From XN24 sp964462675 (GTDB lineage Bacteria > Pseudomonadota > Gammaproteobacteria > Steroidobacterales > XN24), in the NCBI GenBank assembly GCA_964462675.1, contig CAYWYS010000011.1, positions 1 to 64,000 on the forward strand: a stretch of 64,000 nt of DNA, in the 5' to 3' direction. A program made the position numbers and the translations under genes. The notes below the pieces were generated by a model that saw only the letters and a list, made by a program, of their open reading frames with translations, was not told the origin of the DNA and did no database searches. Shown piece by piece: positions 7,871-16,711 of the stretch (its first letter is position 1; every line of letters starts with the position of its first letter).

Positions 7871-9664
7871 ATGTCACTGACTGAACTGCTCGCCTATCTC
7901 GTGGCGGCCGTCATTGCGGTGCCCATCACGCGGCGCCTCGGCTTCGGCTCGGTGCTCGGGTACCTCGCCGCCGGCTTCATCATCGGCCCGTGGGGCCTCA
8001 AGCTGTTCGCCGATGTCGACCGCATCCTGCACCTCGCCGAGTTCGGCGTCGTGCTGCTGCTGTTCATCATCGGCCTCGAGCTGCAGCCGACGCGCCTGTG
8101 GGCGCTGCGCAAGGGCATCTTCGGCACCGGCACGGCGCAGGTGCTGCTGACCGGCGCGCTGCTGTCGGGCGCCGCGCTGGCCTTCGGGCTGGCCTGGCAG
8201 TCGGCACTGATCATCGGCCTGATCCTGGCGCTGTCGTCCACCGCCTTCGTGCTGCAGCTGCTGGCCGAGCGCAAGCAGCTGACGACACGCCACGGCCGCA
8301 CCGCGTTCACGATCCTGCTGCTGCAGGACATCGCGGTGATCCCGCTGCTGGCGCTGATCCCGATGCTGGCGCCGACGCCGGCAATCACGCCCCACCCGGT
8401 CGCGGACTACCTCTTGCAGATCGGCGCGGTGCTCGCGCTGATCGCCGGCGGGCGCTACCTGCTGCGGCCGATGTTCCGGATTGCCGCGCGCGACGGCGGC
8501 CACGAGATCTTCACGGCGACCGCGCTGGTCGTCGTGGTCGGATCGGCCCTGATGATGGTCGCGGTCGGGCTCTCGGCGGGCCTCGGCGCCTTCCTCGCCG
8601 GCGTGCTGCTGGCCGACTCCGAGTTCCGCCACGAGCTGGAAGCCGAGATCGAGCCCTTCAAGGGCCTGCTGCTCGGGCTGTTCTTCGTCGCAGTCGGCAT
8701 GTCGACCAACCTCGGCCTGCTGCTGGACATCCCGTGGCGGATCATCGGCATGACCGTCGCGCTGATCTCGCTGAAGGCGGTCGTGCTGTTCGCCGTCGGG
8801 CGCATCAGCGGACTGCCCACGACCTCGGCGCGCAGCCTCGCCTTCGTGCTCGCGCAGGGCGGCGAATTCGCCTTCGTGCTGTTCGCCGCCGCGCTGCAGG
8901 GGCGGCTGATCGAGCGCGAGCTGTTCGAGTTGCTGGTCCTGGTCGTCACGCTGTCGATGATCGCGACGCCGTTCCTCGTGATCGCCGACGAGCGGATGGC
9001 GCGCGCCAGCCGCGCGCGCGAGGAGAAACGCGCGTGGGACGAGGTCGAGGCCGACCGCGACCATGACGTCATCATCGCCGGCCTCGGGCGCTTCGGACAG
9101 GTCGTGGCGCGCATCCTGAACATGCGGCAGATCCCGTTCACGGCGCTCGAGGCTGACACGCACCAGGTCGATTTTGTCAGGCGCTTCGGCAATGTCGTCT
9201 ACTACGGCGACACGACCCGGCTGGAGCTGCTGCGCGCCGCGCACGTGGAGCGCGCCAAGGTGTTCGTGGTCGCCGTCGAAGATGTCGAGGCATCGGTGCG
9301 CACCGTCGAGCTGGTCAAGCATCATTTCCCGCGACTGAAGGTCTTTGCCCGCGCGACCGACCGGGCGCATGCGCGCGCGCTGCGCAATCGCAACGTAGAC
9401 TATGTGATCCGCGAGAACTACGTGTCCAGCCTGGAGATGGCCGAAAACCTGTTGCGGACGCTCGGCGATCCGCCGGAGAAAGCGCGCGACAGCATCCGGC
9501 GGTTCCGCAGCTTCGACGAGGAGCTGCTCGAGCGCGAACGCGCGGTCGACCAGGACGAGGGCCGACTCGTGCAGACTGTGACGGAGGCCGAGCGGGAGCT
9601 GGCGTTCCTGTTCCATAGTGACGAGCACGATTCAGGCGCCGCCACCACGGAGGGCCGGCCATGA
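7871..9664 (+). CDS. KefB/KefC-type monovalent cation:proton antiporter with RCK domain
   Basis: 597-aa CPA2-family transporter. Residues 1 to about 380 hold about 12 hydrophobic segments, with family landmarks such as LGYLAAGFIIGPWGL, VLLLFIIGLELQP, ALSSTAFVLQLLAER and GLSAGLGAFLAGVLLADSEF. A cytoplasmic RCK (TrkA-N) domain follows at about 395-520 with the nucleotide-binding VIIAGLGRFGQVVARIL. The tail is highly charged. The layout matches KefB/C and YbaL potassium or cation efflux systems; the ion and regulator cannot be told from sequence. No KefF/KefG-type ancillary quinone reductase is adjacent. Its stop overlaps the next gene's start (ATGA). Confidence 0.9.
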   Translation: MSLTELLAYLVAAVIAVPITRRLGFGSVLGYLAAGFIIGPWGLKLFADVDRILHLAEFGVVLLLFIIGLELQPTRLWALRKGIFGTGTAQVLLTGALLSGAALAFGLAWQSALIIGLILALSSTAFVLQLLAERKQLTTRHGRTAFTILLLQDIAVIPLLALIPMLAPTPAITPHPVADYLLQIGAVLALIAGGRYLLRPMFRIAARDGGHEIFTATALVVVVGSALMMVAVGLSAGLGAFLAGVLLADSEFRHELEAEIEPFKGLLLGLFFVAVGMSTNLGLLLDIPWRIIGMTVALISLKAVVLFAVGRISGLPTTSARSLAFVLAQGGEFAFVLFAAALQGRLIERELFELLVLVVTLSMIATPFLVIADERMARASRAREEKRAWDEVEADRDHDVIIAGLGRFGQVVARILNMRQIPFTALEADTHQVDFVRRFGNVVYYGDTTRLELLRAAHVERAKVFVVAVEDVEASVRTVELVKHHFPRLKVFARATDRAHARALRNRNVDYVIRENYVSSLEMAENLLRTLGDPPEKARDSIRRFRSFDEELLERERAVDQDEGRLVQTVTEAERELAFLFHSDEHDSGAATTEGRP

Positions 9665-10050
9665 CCAAGCTGACGGACGATTACTTCCGCGACCTGGCGC
9701 CGAAGGACCGGCGCTACGACACGCCGCTCGGCGAGGGGCTGGTGTTCTCGGTGTTCCCGAACGGCACCAAGTGCTGGGTGCAGGTGTACTCCGCGGGCGG
9801 CTTCGCGCGGCGCCGCACGCTCGGCCTGTTCCCGGAGATGAACCTCGAGGCGGCCCGCGAGGCCGCCGGCCAGGCGCAGCGCATTCTCGCGATCGAGGCC
9901 GAGCTGGCACAGACCGGCGAGCCAAGCGCCGCGGCCCGCCGGCGCGGCTTGCTGGTCGGACTGATCGAGGACCGGCCGCTGCTGGCGGCGGCGCTCGGCC
10001 TCGGCTTCGCCGCGCTGCTGGGCATGTCGGTCGTCTGGCTGCTCGGCTGA
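9661..10050 (+). CDS. Small membrane protein with integrase arm-type (DUF4102-like) domain
   Basis: 129 aa. Residues about 15-85 follow the pattern of the N-terminal arm DNA-binding domain of P4-type tyrosine integrases: a GEGLVFSVFPNGTKCWVQ strand pair, Gly-Gly, RRRTLGLFPEMNLEAAREAA and then a charged helix. Instead of the integrase core-binding and catalytic domains there is only a charged linker and one C-terminal hydrophobic helix (LLAAALGLGFAALLGMSVVWLL, about 107-128). So it may be a domesticated DNA- or ligand-binding domain tethered to the membrane. It is translationally coupled to the KefB-type antiporter through an ATGA overlap, suggesting a linked function. No integrase, att site or mobile-element remains are nearby. 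Confidence 0.7.
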   Translation: MTKLTDDYFRDLAPKDRRYDTPLGEGLVFSVFPNGTKCWVQVYSAGGFARRRTLGLFPEMNLEAAREAAGQAQRILAIEAELAQTGEPSAAARRRGLLVGLIEDRPLLAAALGLGFAALLGMSVVWLLG

Positions 10051-10059
10051 GCAGCCACG

Positions 10060-10868
10060 CTACCAGGGAATCCTTTGACCGTTCCAGCCGATCAGCCGCC
10101 CGCTGTCGGCGGGCGCCAGGCCGTCGATGACGCCCAGCAGCCGCTCGACCGCCAGCGCCGGGCTGAACAGCTTCTCCGGCGGCACACCACCCTGGAAAGG
10201 GCGCGACAGTTCCGTGTCGGTCGTGCCCGGGTGCAGTGCCACGCAGATCGCGCCGCGCGCGCGCCGCGNNNNNNNNNNNNNNNNNNNNNNNNNNNNNNNN
10301 NNNNNNNNNNNNNNNNNNNNNNNNNNNNNNNNNNNNNNNNNNNNNNNNNNNNNNNNNNNNNNNNNNNNGTGTCGGTCGTGCCCGGGTGCAGTGCCACGCA
10401 GATCGCGCCGCGCGCGCGCCGCGGCAGCAGCGGCTCGCAGTGCTTGGCCAGCAGCAGCGGACCGGCGCCGTTGACCGCGAAAGCTTCCATGAGCCAGTCG
10501 GCTCGGACCTCCGCGAGCCGCCGCTCGGGTGTGGGGCCGTCCGGCCGGTGCAGCAGCCCGGCGCAATTGACGACCAGGTCCAGCGGCTCGCCCTCGGCCT
10601 CGACGGCAGCGGCGGCCGATGCGAGGCTGGTCTCGTCGGTGACGTCCAGCGGCAGCACGCGCAAGCTGGCCGACTTGACCCCCAACGCAGCCAGCGCGGC
10701 GGCGCGCGCAGGATTTCGGCAACCCGCCCAGACCCGTCGCACCGCGGGGCTTGCGGCGAGGCGCTCGACGAACGCCAGCCCGATGCCGCGGCTGGCGCCG
10801 GCGACCAGCACCGTGACCGGCCGCGCGAAACTCCCGAAGGAGAAAATTTCTCGTGAATTCAGCGACAT
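10060..10868 (-). CDS. Short-chain dehydrogenase/reductase, interrupted by an assembly gap
   Basis: SDR-family oxidoreductase of the C-factor-like group. The N-terminal half has the Rossmann motif VTVLVAGASRGIGLAF and the NAG-type VVNCAGLL; the C-terminal half has GAICVALHPGTTDTELS and ends GWNGQRIPW. The halves are in different frames as written because of a 100-N gap plus a duplicated 55-mer. Removing 155 bases rejoins them into 217 aa, but the joined product runs from CEPLLPRR straight into ARGAICV and lacks the Ser and YxxxK catalytic segment that should lie between, about 45 residues. So sequence is missing here, or the gene is deleted. The start is uncertain: ATG 10868 is used; 10964 would add 32 residues. 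It converges on the gene at 9661. Confidence 0.7.
10269..10368. other. Assembly gap (100 N) flanked by an identical 55-mer
   Basis: One hundred N lie between two perfect 55-base copies (10214-10268 and 10369-10423). The equal copy length here and at the second gap (25073-25172) is the mark of contig ends that share a k-mer of 55, joined by a scaffolder with a default 100-N spacer. The copies should not be read as a biological direct repeat. Confidence 0.95.
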
Positions 10869-11082
10869 CTGCCGCGCGGGCTCCCTGCTCTGCTGAGGAC
10901 CGGGTATTCGCGCCGGGCCCCGGCGCGGATGCGGCCAAAAAAAGGCCGGCGGAAGGCCGGGCAAAACTTCAGCGGCACGAGTGCTCGGCCGGACGTTGCC
11001 GTCCCGAGGGCCCGCTGCGACGCCGGTGGCGGCGCGTGAGAAAAGCTGGCCCTGCGGTTAGGCTAGGGCAGGACTGTTAACA

Positions 11083-11640
11083 ATGGATGACACCATGTCG
11101 ATTGCCCGATGGCTCCCGCTGCTGGCGGGGCTGGTGCTTGCCGCGACGGGCTGCGGCGGCCGGCATGCGCCGCTGGCCACGGTCGAGCAGGTCGATCTCG
11201 AGCGCTATCTCGGCACCTGGTACGAGCTTGCGCGCTACCCGGCGCCGTTCCAGGAAGGCTGTGTCGCGACCAGCGCGAACTACAGCCCGCGCGACGGCGG
11301 CGGCATCACTGTCCTCAACCGCTGCCGCGTCGAGCGCTTCGACGGTGAGCTGCGCGAAGCCGAGGGCCGTGCACGGATCGTCGATGCCGACACCAACGCG
11401 AAGCTGAAAGTGACCTTTTTCTGGCCGTTCTGGGGCGACTACTGGGTGCTCGGCCTCGGGCCGGATTACGAATGGGCGCTGGTCGGCGAGCCCGGCCGGA
11501 AGTACCTGTGGATCCTGTCGCGAACCCGGCAGATGGATCCGGGGGTCTTCGATGACATCGTCGGCAGCCTGCCTGCGCTCGGGTATGATGCCGGGCGCTT
11601 GCTGATCACCCCGCAGCCGGAGACCGACCCGTCGCCATGA
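11083..11640 (+). CDS. blc: Outer-membrane lipocalin (Blc family lipoprotein)
   Basis: 185-aa bacterial lipocalin. A signal peptide ends in a lipobox-like LAATGC, with Cys at about residue 24, so the protein is probably lipidated and exported to the outer membrane. The lipocalin signature follows: DLERYLGTWYELARYP, FQEGC, TANY-type strand (SANYSPRDGGGI) and the family C-terminal segment KYLWILSRTRQMDP. Blc proteins bind fatty acids or lysophospholipids and are linked to envelope stress. ATG 11083 is used; ATG 11095 (MSIARW) is an equally good start and gives a more typical signal peptide. The stop overlaps the start of the MscS gene (ATGA). Confidence 0.9.
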   Translation: MDDTMSIARWLPLLAGLVLAATGCGGRHAPLATVEQVDLERYLGTWYELARYPAPFQEGCVATSANYSPRDGGGITVLNRCRVERFDGELREAEGRARIVDADTNAKLKVTFFWPFWGDYWVLGLGPDYEWALVGEPGRKYLWILSRTRQMDPGVFDDIVGSLPALGYDAGRLLITPQPETDPSP

Positions 11641-14237
11641 TCCCTGCGACCGAAGCCGCGCGGTCCGGGCCGCCGCGGCGTCCCGCCCGCCTCGCCTGGC
11701 TGCTCGCCCTGTGCGGGCTGCTCGCGGTGCCGGCCCACGCGCAAGTGATCCCGGGGGTCGGCGGCACGGCGCCGCGCGCGGAGCCGGCGGAAGCGCCCGC
11801 CGCGACGCCGGCGCGGCAGCCGGCCGCGTATTCCGTCGAGCGGATCCCGGCGCAGACCGAGGCGGCACGCGAGCTCGCGCGCCGCGCCACGGAGGCGGCA
11901 CGGCCGCATGCCGACATCGACGCGATTCGCACGCAGATGGAAGGCCTGGCCGAGCAAATCGCGCGGCTCGGCGATCCGGAAGCCCGCGGCGCGCTGGCGC
12001 GGACCGACCTGCGCAGCCTTGAGCAGACCGCCGAGCAGCTCGGCGGCATGCGGCGGGCGATCAACGGGTGGCAAACCACGCTGGGCCGGCGGGCCGCGGA
12101 ACTTGTCGGCTGGCGCGAGGAGCTGTCGCTGGCGCTGCGCTCCTGGGCGCTGACCGAGGAGGAAATCAAGCAGCGCGAGCTGTCCGTCGAGATCCTTGCC
12201 GGCGGCCGCCAAGTGCAGTCGGGGCTCCGGGAGGCCAGCAAGCGTGTCGGCGCGCGCCAGGATGACCTCCTAGTGCTGCAGAACACGCTGGCCGAGTGGA
12301 TGGGCATCGTCGATGAGCATCAGTCCGTGCTGGACGCGGAACTTGCCCAGGCGCGCCTCGAGCTGTTCCGGCCGGAGCAGCCCCCGCTGTGGCAGGCCGA
12401 GCCCTCGTCGATGGTGCTGGAGGCCTCGCGCGAGGTCTGGCAGCAGGACTGGGAGACGCTGAGCAATTACCTGGCCGCGCGCCGTGCCAACACCTGGGTG
12501 CATGGCGGCCTGCTGGTGCTGCTGCTTGGCGGCTTCGCATCGCTGTCGCGCAAGGTCCGCAGCTGGAGCGAGGGCAAGCCCGAGCTGGCGCGCGACCTGG
12601 CCGTGTTCCGCCATCCGCTCGCGGCGGCGCTGATGATGGCGATCTTCGCGGCACCGTGGATCTATCCGGACTGGCCGGGCGTGCTGCGGGAAGTGTCCGG
12701 CCTGCTGCTGATCCTGCCCTTGTTGCGTGTCCTGCCGCTGATCGTGCCGCGATCGCTGCGCAGCGCGGTGTACCTGCTGACGGGCCTGTACCTGCTGGCG
12801 CGCCTGAACAGCTTGCTGGGCGCCGGCACGGCACTGGAGCGCTACGGCCTGCTGCTGCTGACGGCCGCGGCTGCGGGCACCGTCGCCTGGATCCTGCGGC
12901 CTGGCGGACCGGCCGCGCAGCTCGAGGCCGGGATGCTGTGGCGCTCCGCGCGCGTCGTGGCCAGGCTCGGGCTCGTCGTGCTGGCCGTTGCGCTGTTTGC
13001 GAACATCGGCGGCCTCGTCTCGCTGTCCGGCCTGCTGACCAACGCCGTCATCGGCAGCGCCTTCGTCGCGCTCGTGCTGTTCGCCGGCGTCAACGTGACC
13101 CGCGCGATGATTCTCGCCCTGCTGCAGACCAGGCTCATGCAGCACCTGAACATCGTGCGCTGGCACAGTGCAGCGATCGACGCGTGGCTCATGCGCATCC
13201 TGCCGCTGGCCGCGGTGCTCGGCTGGGTCATGGCGACGACGAGGACCTTCCGCGTCGACGGCCTGATCGGCGGCATCCTGTCGACGATCCTGTTCGCCAA
13301 GGCGACGATCGGCACGGTTGAGATCTCGCTGGCGGACATCCTCGGCTTCGCGATCGCGATCTGGCTCGGCCTGCTGGTATCGCGCTTCCTGCGCTTCGAG
13401 CTCGCCGTCGACGTGTACCCGCGCGTCAAGCTGCCGCGCGGCGTGGCCGCGACGATCTCGATGCTGGTCAACTACCTCGTGCTCGGCATCGCCTTCACGC
13501 TGGCGATCGCGGCGGCCGGGATCCAGCTGGACCGCTTCGCGCTGATCGTCGGCGCGCTGTCGGTCGGCATCGGCTTCGGCCTGCAGAACATCGTCAACAA
13601 TTTCATTTCCGGGCTGATCCTCGCCTTCGAGCGGCCGGTGCAGACCGGCGACACCGTGCAGCTCAGCACGATGTGGGGCAAGGTCACACGCATCGGCGTG
13701 CGCTCCAGCACGGTGCGCACCTTCGAGGGCGCCGAGGTCATCGTGCCGAACGCGAACCTGATCTCGAACGAGGTCACGAACTGGACGCTGTCGGACATGC
13801 GGCGGCGCATGGAAGTGCTCGTCGGCGTCGCCTACGGCTCGAATCCACGCCAGGTCATGGAACTGCTGACAAACGTCGCGAAGAGCCAGGACCGGCTGCT
13901 CGACAATCCCGCGCCCTCGGTGTTCTTCGTCGGCTTCGGCGACAGCTCGCTGGACTTCTCGCTGCGCGCCTGGACCGACGACTTCGACAACTTCCTGTCG
14001 ATCAAGAGCGACCTGACGCTCGCGGTGCACGATGCGATCTGCGCGGCGGGCATCGAGATCCCGTTTCCGCAGCGCGACCTGCACCTGCGCTCGATCGACG
14101 CCGGGGCGGTGGCCCGGCTCGGCCCGCCTCAGTCACCGGCGGCCGGCGGCTCGGTCTCCGGTTCCGGCGGTTCCGACGGCGCCGAAGGCTCGACGGCAGG
14201 CGCCGGGCCCGACCCGTCGGGCCGCGGCACGTCGTAG
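11637..14237 (+). CDS. Large MscS-family mechanosensitive channel
   Basis: 866 aa. An Arg-rich N-terminus leads into a signal peptide (LAWLLALCGLLAVPAHAQ), then a long helical periplasmic domain (about 60-270) rich in Glu, Gln and Arg. About ten hydrophobic segments follow from about residue 285. The MscS core is near the C-terminus: pore helix and hinge VGALSVGIGFGLQNIVNNF at about 637, then the beta domain with FERPVQTGDTVQL, IGVRSSTVRTFEGAEVIVPN and LISNEVTNWTL. The size and periplasmic domain resemble MscK/MscM rather than small MscS. The last 45 residues are Gly/Ser/Pro-rich, and their DNA also encodes, antisense, the end of the convergent S9 peptidase. Confidence 0.9.
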   Translation: MIPATEAARSGPPRRPARLAWLLALCGLLAVPAHAQVIPGVGGTAPRAEPAEAPAATPARQPAAYSVERIPAQTEAARELARRATEAARPHADIDAIRTQMEGLAEQIARLGDPEARGALARTDLRSLEQTAEQLGGMRRAINGWQTTLGRRAAELVGWREELSLALRSWALTEEEIKQRELSVEILAGGRQVQSGLREASKRVGARQDDLLVLQNTLAEWMGIVDEHQSVLDAELAQARLELFRPEQPPLWQAEPSSMVLEASREVWQQDWETLSNYLAARRANTWVHGGLLVLLLGGFASLSRKVRSWSEGKPELARDLAVFRHPLAAALMMAIFAAPWIYPDWPGVLREVSGLLLILPLLRVLPLIVPRSLRSAVYLLTGLYLLARLNSLLGAGTALERYGLLLLTAAAAGTVAWILRPGGPAAQLEAGMLWRSARVVARLGLVVLAVALFANIGGLVSLSGLLTNAVIGSAFVALVLFAGVNVTRAMILALLQTRLMQHLNIVRWHSAAIDAWLMRILPLAAVLGWVMATTRTFRVDGLIGGILSTILFAKATIGTVEISLADILGFAIAIWLGLLVSRFLRFELAVDVYPRVKLPRGVAATISMLVNYLVLGIAFTLAIAAAGIQLDRFALIVGALSVGIGFGLQNIVNNFISGLILAFERPVQTGDTVQLSTMWGKVTRIGVRSSTVRTFEGAEVIVPNANLISNEVTNWTLSDMRRRMEVLVGVAYGSNPRQVMELLTNVAKSQDRLLDNPAPSVFFVGFGDSSLDFSLRAWTDDFDNFLSIKSDLTLAVHDAICAAGIEIPFPQRDLHLRSIDAGAVARLGPPQSPAAGGSVSGSGGSDGAEGSTAGAGPDPSGRGTS

Positions 14238-16264
14238 CGCTCGAACCACGCGAGGATATTCGCGACCGTCGCCATCAGCTGCGTCGGCCGCGCGGCGATG
14301 TTGTGCGCGGCGCCCGGCACGCGCACCAGCACTGAGTCCACCTTGTTCAGGCGCAGCGCCTGGTAGTACTGCTCCGCCTCGGACATCGGCGTACGGAAGT
14401 CATCCTCGCCGCTCAGCACCATCGTCGGCGTGGTGACATTGCCGACCAGCGACAGCGGCGAGCGGCGCCAGTAGTCCTCCGGCTCCTCCCACGGCGGCGC
14501 GCCGAACCAGTAGCGATAGAAGAAGAACGGGTAGTTGTCGGCCGTCAGCACGAAGCTGGACCAGTTGATGACCGGCTTGACGACGGCGGCCGCCCGGAAG
14601 CGATCGGTCTTGCCGACGGTCCACGCCGTCAGGACGCCCCCGCCGCTGCCGCCGGTAATGAACAGCCGGTCCGGATCCACATAGCCGCGCCCGACGACCG
14701 CATCGACGACACTCATCAGGTCGTCGTAGTCCTCGCCCGGATAGTTCTTGTCGATCAGGCCGGCAAACTCCGCGCCGTAGCTCGTGCTGCCGCGCGGGTT
14801 GGCGTACACGACGATGTAGCCGGCCGCGGCGTAGAGCTGCATCTCGGCCGAAAACCGCGGGCCATAATTCGCATACGGTCCGCCGTGAATCTCGAGGATC
14901 ATCGGCCAGCGCTTGCCGGGATCGAAGCCAGGCGGCAGCACGATCCAGGCCTGGATGTCGCGCTGGTCGAACCGCGACTCGGTCCAGAAGCTTTCCACGC
15001 GGCCCAGGCTGCGAAACGGCAGCAGGTCGTCGTTCAGACGCGTCAGGCGCCGCGTACGCCGCCCGTCACCCGAGGCCACGTCGGCGGGAAAGTCCGGCGC
15101 GGTCATCGTGTAAGCGAACGAGCCCCACGCGGCAACGGTGAAACTCCCGCTTGCATACGGCCGCGAAATATAGGTGCCGCCAACGTCCTCGGCGAGCGTC
15201 GCGATCGCATTCGTGACCAGGTCGAGTCGCGCCAGGTGCGTCCGGCCCTCCTTGTCGTAGAGGAAATAGATACCGCGCCCGCGGCTGTCCCACTGCGGCT
15301 GCCGGATGCTGGCGTCGAGGTCGGCCGCCAGCACCGTGATGTCGCCGGTCGAGCGGTCCAGCAGGTACAGGCGCTCGGTGTGGTGGCCGAGGCGATCGTC
15401 GTCGAAGCCGGTATAGGCGACGCGCCGTCCGTCAGGCGCCACGGCCGGCGAGCGGTCCGGGCCGAAGCGCGTCGTCAGCTGGCGGATCGATGGTTCCTCG
15501 ATCGTCACCATGTACAGGTCGGAATCGAGCCGCTCGTGCTCCCAGTCCGCGCGCCGGTTGGCCGAGATCACCAGCGCGCCTGAATTGGGCAACCAGGACG
15601 GCTCGCCGGTATGGTTGAACGGTCCGCTCGTCAGCTGGCGCGGCGTGCCGCCGTCGGCCGGCACGACGAATACGTGGCTGTAGCCCTTTTCGAGGAAGCC
15701 GCGGCCATCGGCCCGATAGACCATCGTGTCGATGACCGTGAAGGGGTCCGCCCACTCTGCGCCCGGCGGCTTGCTCGGCAGCTTCGCGAGCGGCGGCGCC
15801 TCCTCGCGCACGTGCATCGTGTACGCCAGCTGGCTGCCGTCCGGCGCCCAGGACAGCCCCTCCGGGCGACCCTCGAGCCGCGCCAGCCGCGCGGCCTGGC
15901 CGGTATCCATCCAGCGCACCCAGATCGCCGTCTCGCCGTCACGCTTGCCGACCCAGGCCAGCCGGTCCCCGTTCGGCGACCAGCGCGGCATGCTGACCGA
16001 CTCGAAATCGCTGACCAGCGGCCGATGGCCGCCGCCGTCCGCGGCGACGATCCACAGGGCGCTCTGCGCCCGGTCGGTCATCCGGTCCATCGTTCTCCTG
16101 ATGTAGACGACGCGATCGCCCTCGGGCGTGATGCGCGGGTCCTCGGCATACTCGAGGGCGAACACGTCCTCGAGCGAGAGCGGTGGCAGGTCTGCATGGG
16201 CCGGCGTGGCGAGGCCGAGCCACAGCAGGGGCAACAGGCACAGGCGGCGAGCAGTCTGGGTCAT
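14129..16264 (-). CDS. S9 family (prolyl oligopeptidase-type) secreted peptidase
   Basis: 711 aa with a signal peptide (LCLLPLLWLGLATPAHAD). Residues about 25-430 form a beta-propeller of TolB/DPP-like repeats (RITPEGDRVVYIRRT, PRWSPNGDRLAWVGKRDG, GLSWAPDGSQLAYTM). The catalytic alpha/beta-hydrolase domain follows: HGGPYANYG, nucleophile in FITGGSGGGVLTAW, Asp in LSGEDDFRTPMSE and His in VPGAAHNIAARP. It should be a periplasmic or exported dipeptidyl/oligopeptidyl peptidase. The propeller entrance makes short peptides the likely substrates. The last about 36 residues are a Pro/Glu/Ser tail overlapping the MscS gene by 109 bases in antisense. Confidence 0.92.
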   Translation of the reverse strand: MTQTARRLCLLPLLWLGLATPAHADLPPLSLEDVFALEYAEDPRITPEGDRVVYIRRTMDRMTDRAQSALWIVAADGGGHRPLVSDFESVSMPRWSPNGDRLAWVGKRDGETAIWVRWMDTGQAARLARLEGRPEGLSWAPDGSQLAYTMHVREEAPPLAKLPSKPPGAEWADPFTVIDTMVYRADGRGFLEKGYSHVFVVPADGGTPRQLTSGPFNHTGEPSWLPNSGALVISANRRADWEHERLDSDLYMVTIEEPSIRQLTTRFGPDRSPAVAPDGRRVAYTGFDDDRLGHHTERLYLLDRSTGDITVLAADLDASIRQPQWDSRGRGIYFLYDKEGRTHLARLDLVTNAIATLAEDVGGTYISRPYASGSFTVAAWGSFAYTMTAPDFPADVASGDGRRTRRLTRLNDDLLPFRSLGRVESFWTESRFDQRDIQAWIVLPPGFDPGKRWPMILEIHGGPYANYGPRFSAEMQLYAAAGYIVVYANPRGSTSYGAEFAGLIDKNYPGEDYDDLMSVVDAVVGRGYVDPDRLFITGGSGGGVLTAWTVGKTDRFRAAAVVKPVINWSSFVLTADNYPFFFYRYWFGAPPWEEPEDYWRRSPLSLVGNVTTPTMVLSGEDDFRTPMSEAEQYYQALRLNKVDSVLVRVPGAAHNIAARPTQLMATVANILAWFERYDVPRPDGSGPAPAVEPSAPSEPPEPETEPPAAGD

Positions 16265-16447
16265 GGGTTCTCCGCGACGGTCGGGGGCTTCCGGCGAGCA
16301 CTATAGCCCAGCCCCGGTCGCCGCTGCTCGCAGCGCAGCACGCGACGCGCCGGGCTATGCCGTCTCCATGCGCTGTCGTATGCTGTGGCGGCGCCGTCGG
16401 ACGGCGGCGGCGCCTGAGTCGTTGTCCGTTCCTGAGAGCCTCCAGAG

Positions 16448-16711
16448 ATGAAGTCAATCTACGTCGGCAATCTGCCCTTCACCGCCACCGAAGACGAGGT
16501 GCGCGGCCTGTTCTCCCCGTTCGGCGACGTCGTGTCGGTCAAGATCGTGACCGACCGCGAGACCGGCCGCCCGCGCGGCTTCGCGTTCGTGGATATGGGT
16601 GACAGCGATGGCGACAACGCCATCAAGGCCCTCGAGGGCCACCAGATGGGCGGTCGAGCCCTCAAGGTGAACGAGGCTCGCCCGCGAGCGGCGCGACCGC
16701 CGCGGCGCTGA
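16448..16711 (+). CDS. RRM RNA-binding protein
   Basis: 87-aa single RNA-recognition-motif protein, like the cold-inducible Rbp proteins of cyanobacteria and many proteobacteria. RNP2 is IYVGNL at residues 4-9 and RNP1 is RGFAFVDM at about 43-50, both with the aromatic residues that stack on RNA. A short basic tail (ARPRAARPPRR) follows. It probably binds mRNA as a post-transcriptional or cold-stress factor; targets are unknown. It is preceded by a purine-rich stretch ending CAGAGATG. Its last 50 bases overlap the 3' end of the convergent ttcA. Confidence 0.92.
   Translation: MKSIYVGNLPFTATEDEVRGLFSPFGDVVSVKIVTDRETGRPRGFAFVDMGDSDGDNAIKALEGHQMGGRALKVNEARPRAARPPRR

Noticed and set aside
10214..10423. 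Perfect 55-base direct repeat as a transposon or recombination target
   Set aside because: Flanks a 100-N spacer and has the same length as the repeat at the other gap, so it is a scaffold artefact.
10937..10962. Hairpin followed by T7 on the minus strand as an intrinsic terminator or attenuator of the SDR gene
   Set aside because: The stem is only 5 bp (CCGGC/GCCGG) and lies upstream of a start that is itself uncertain. Too weak to list as a feature.
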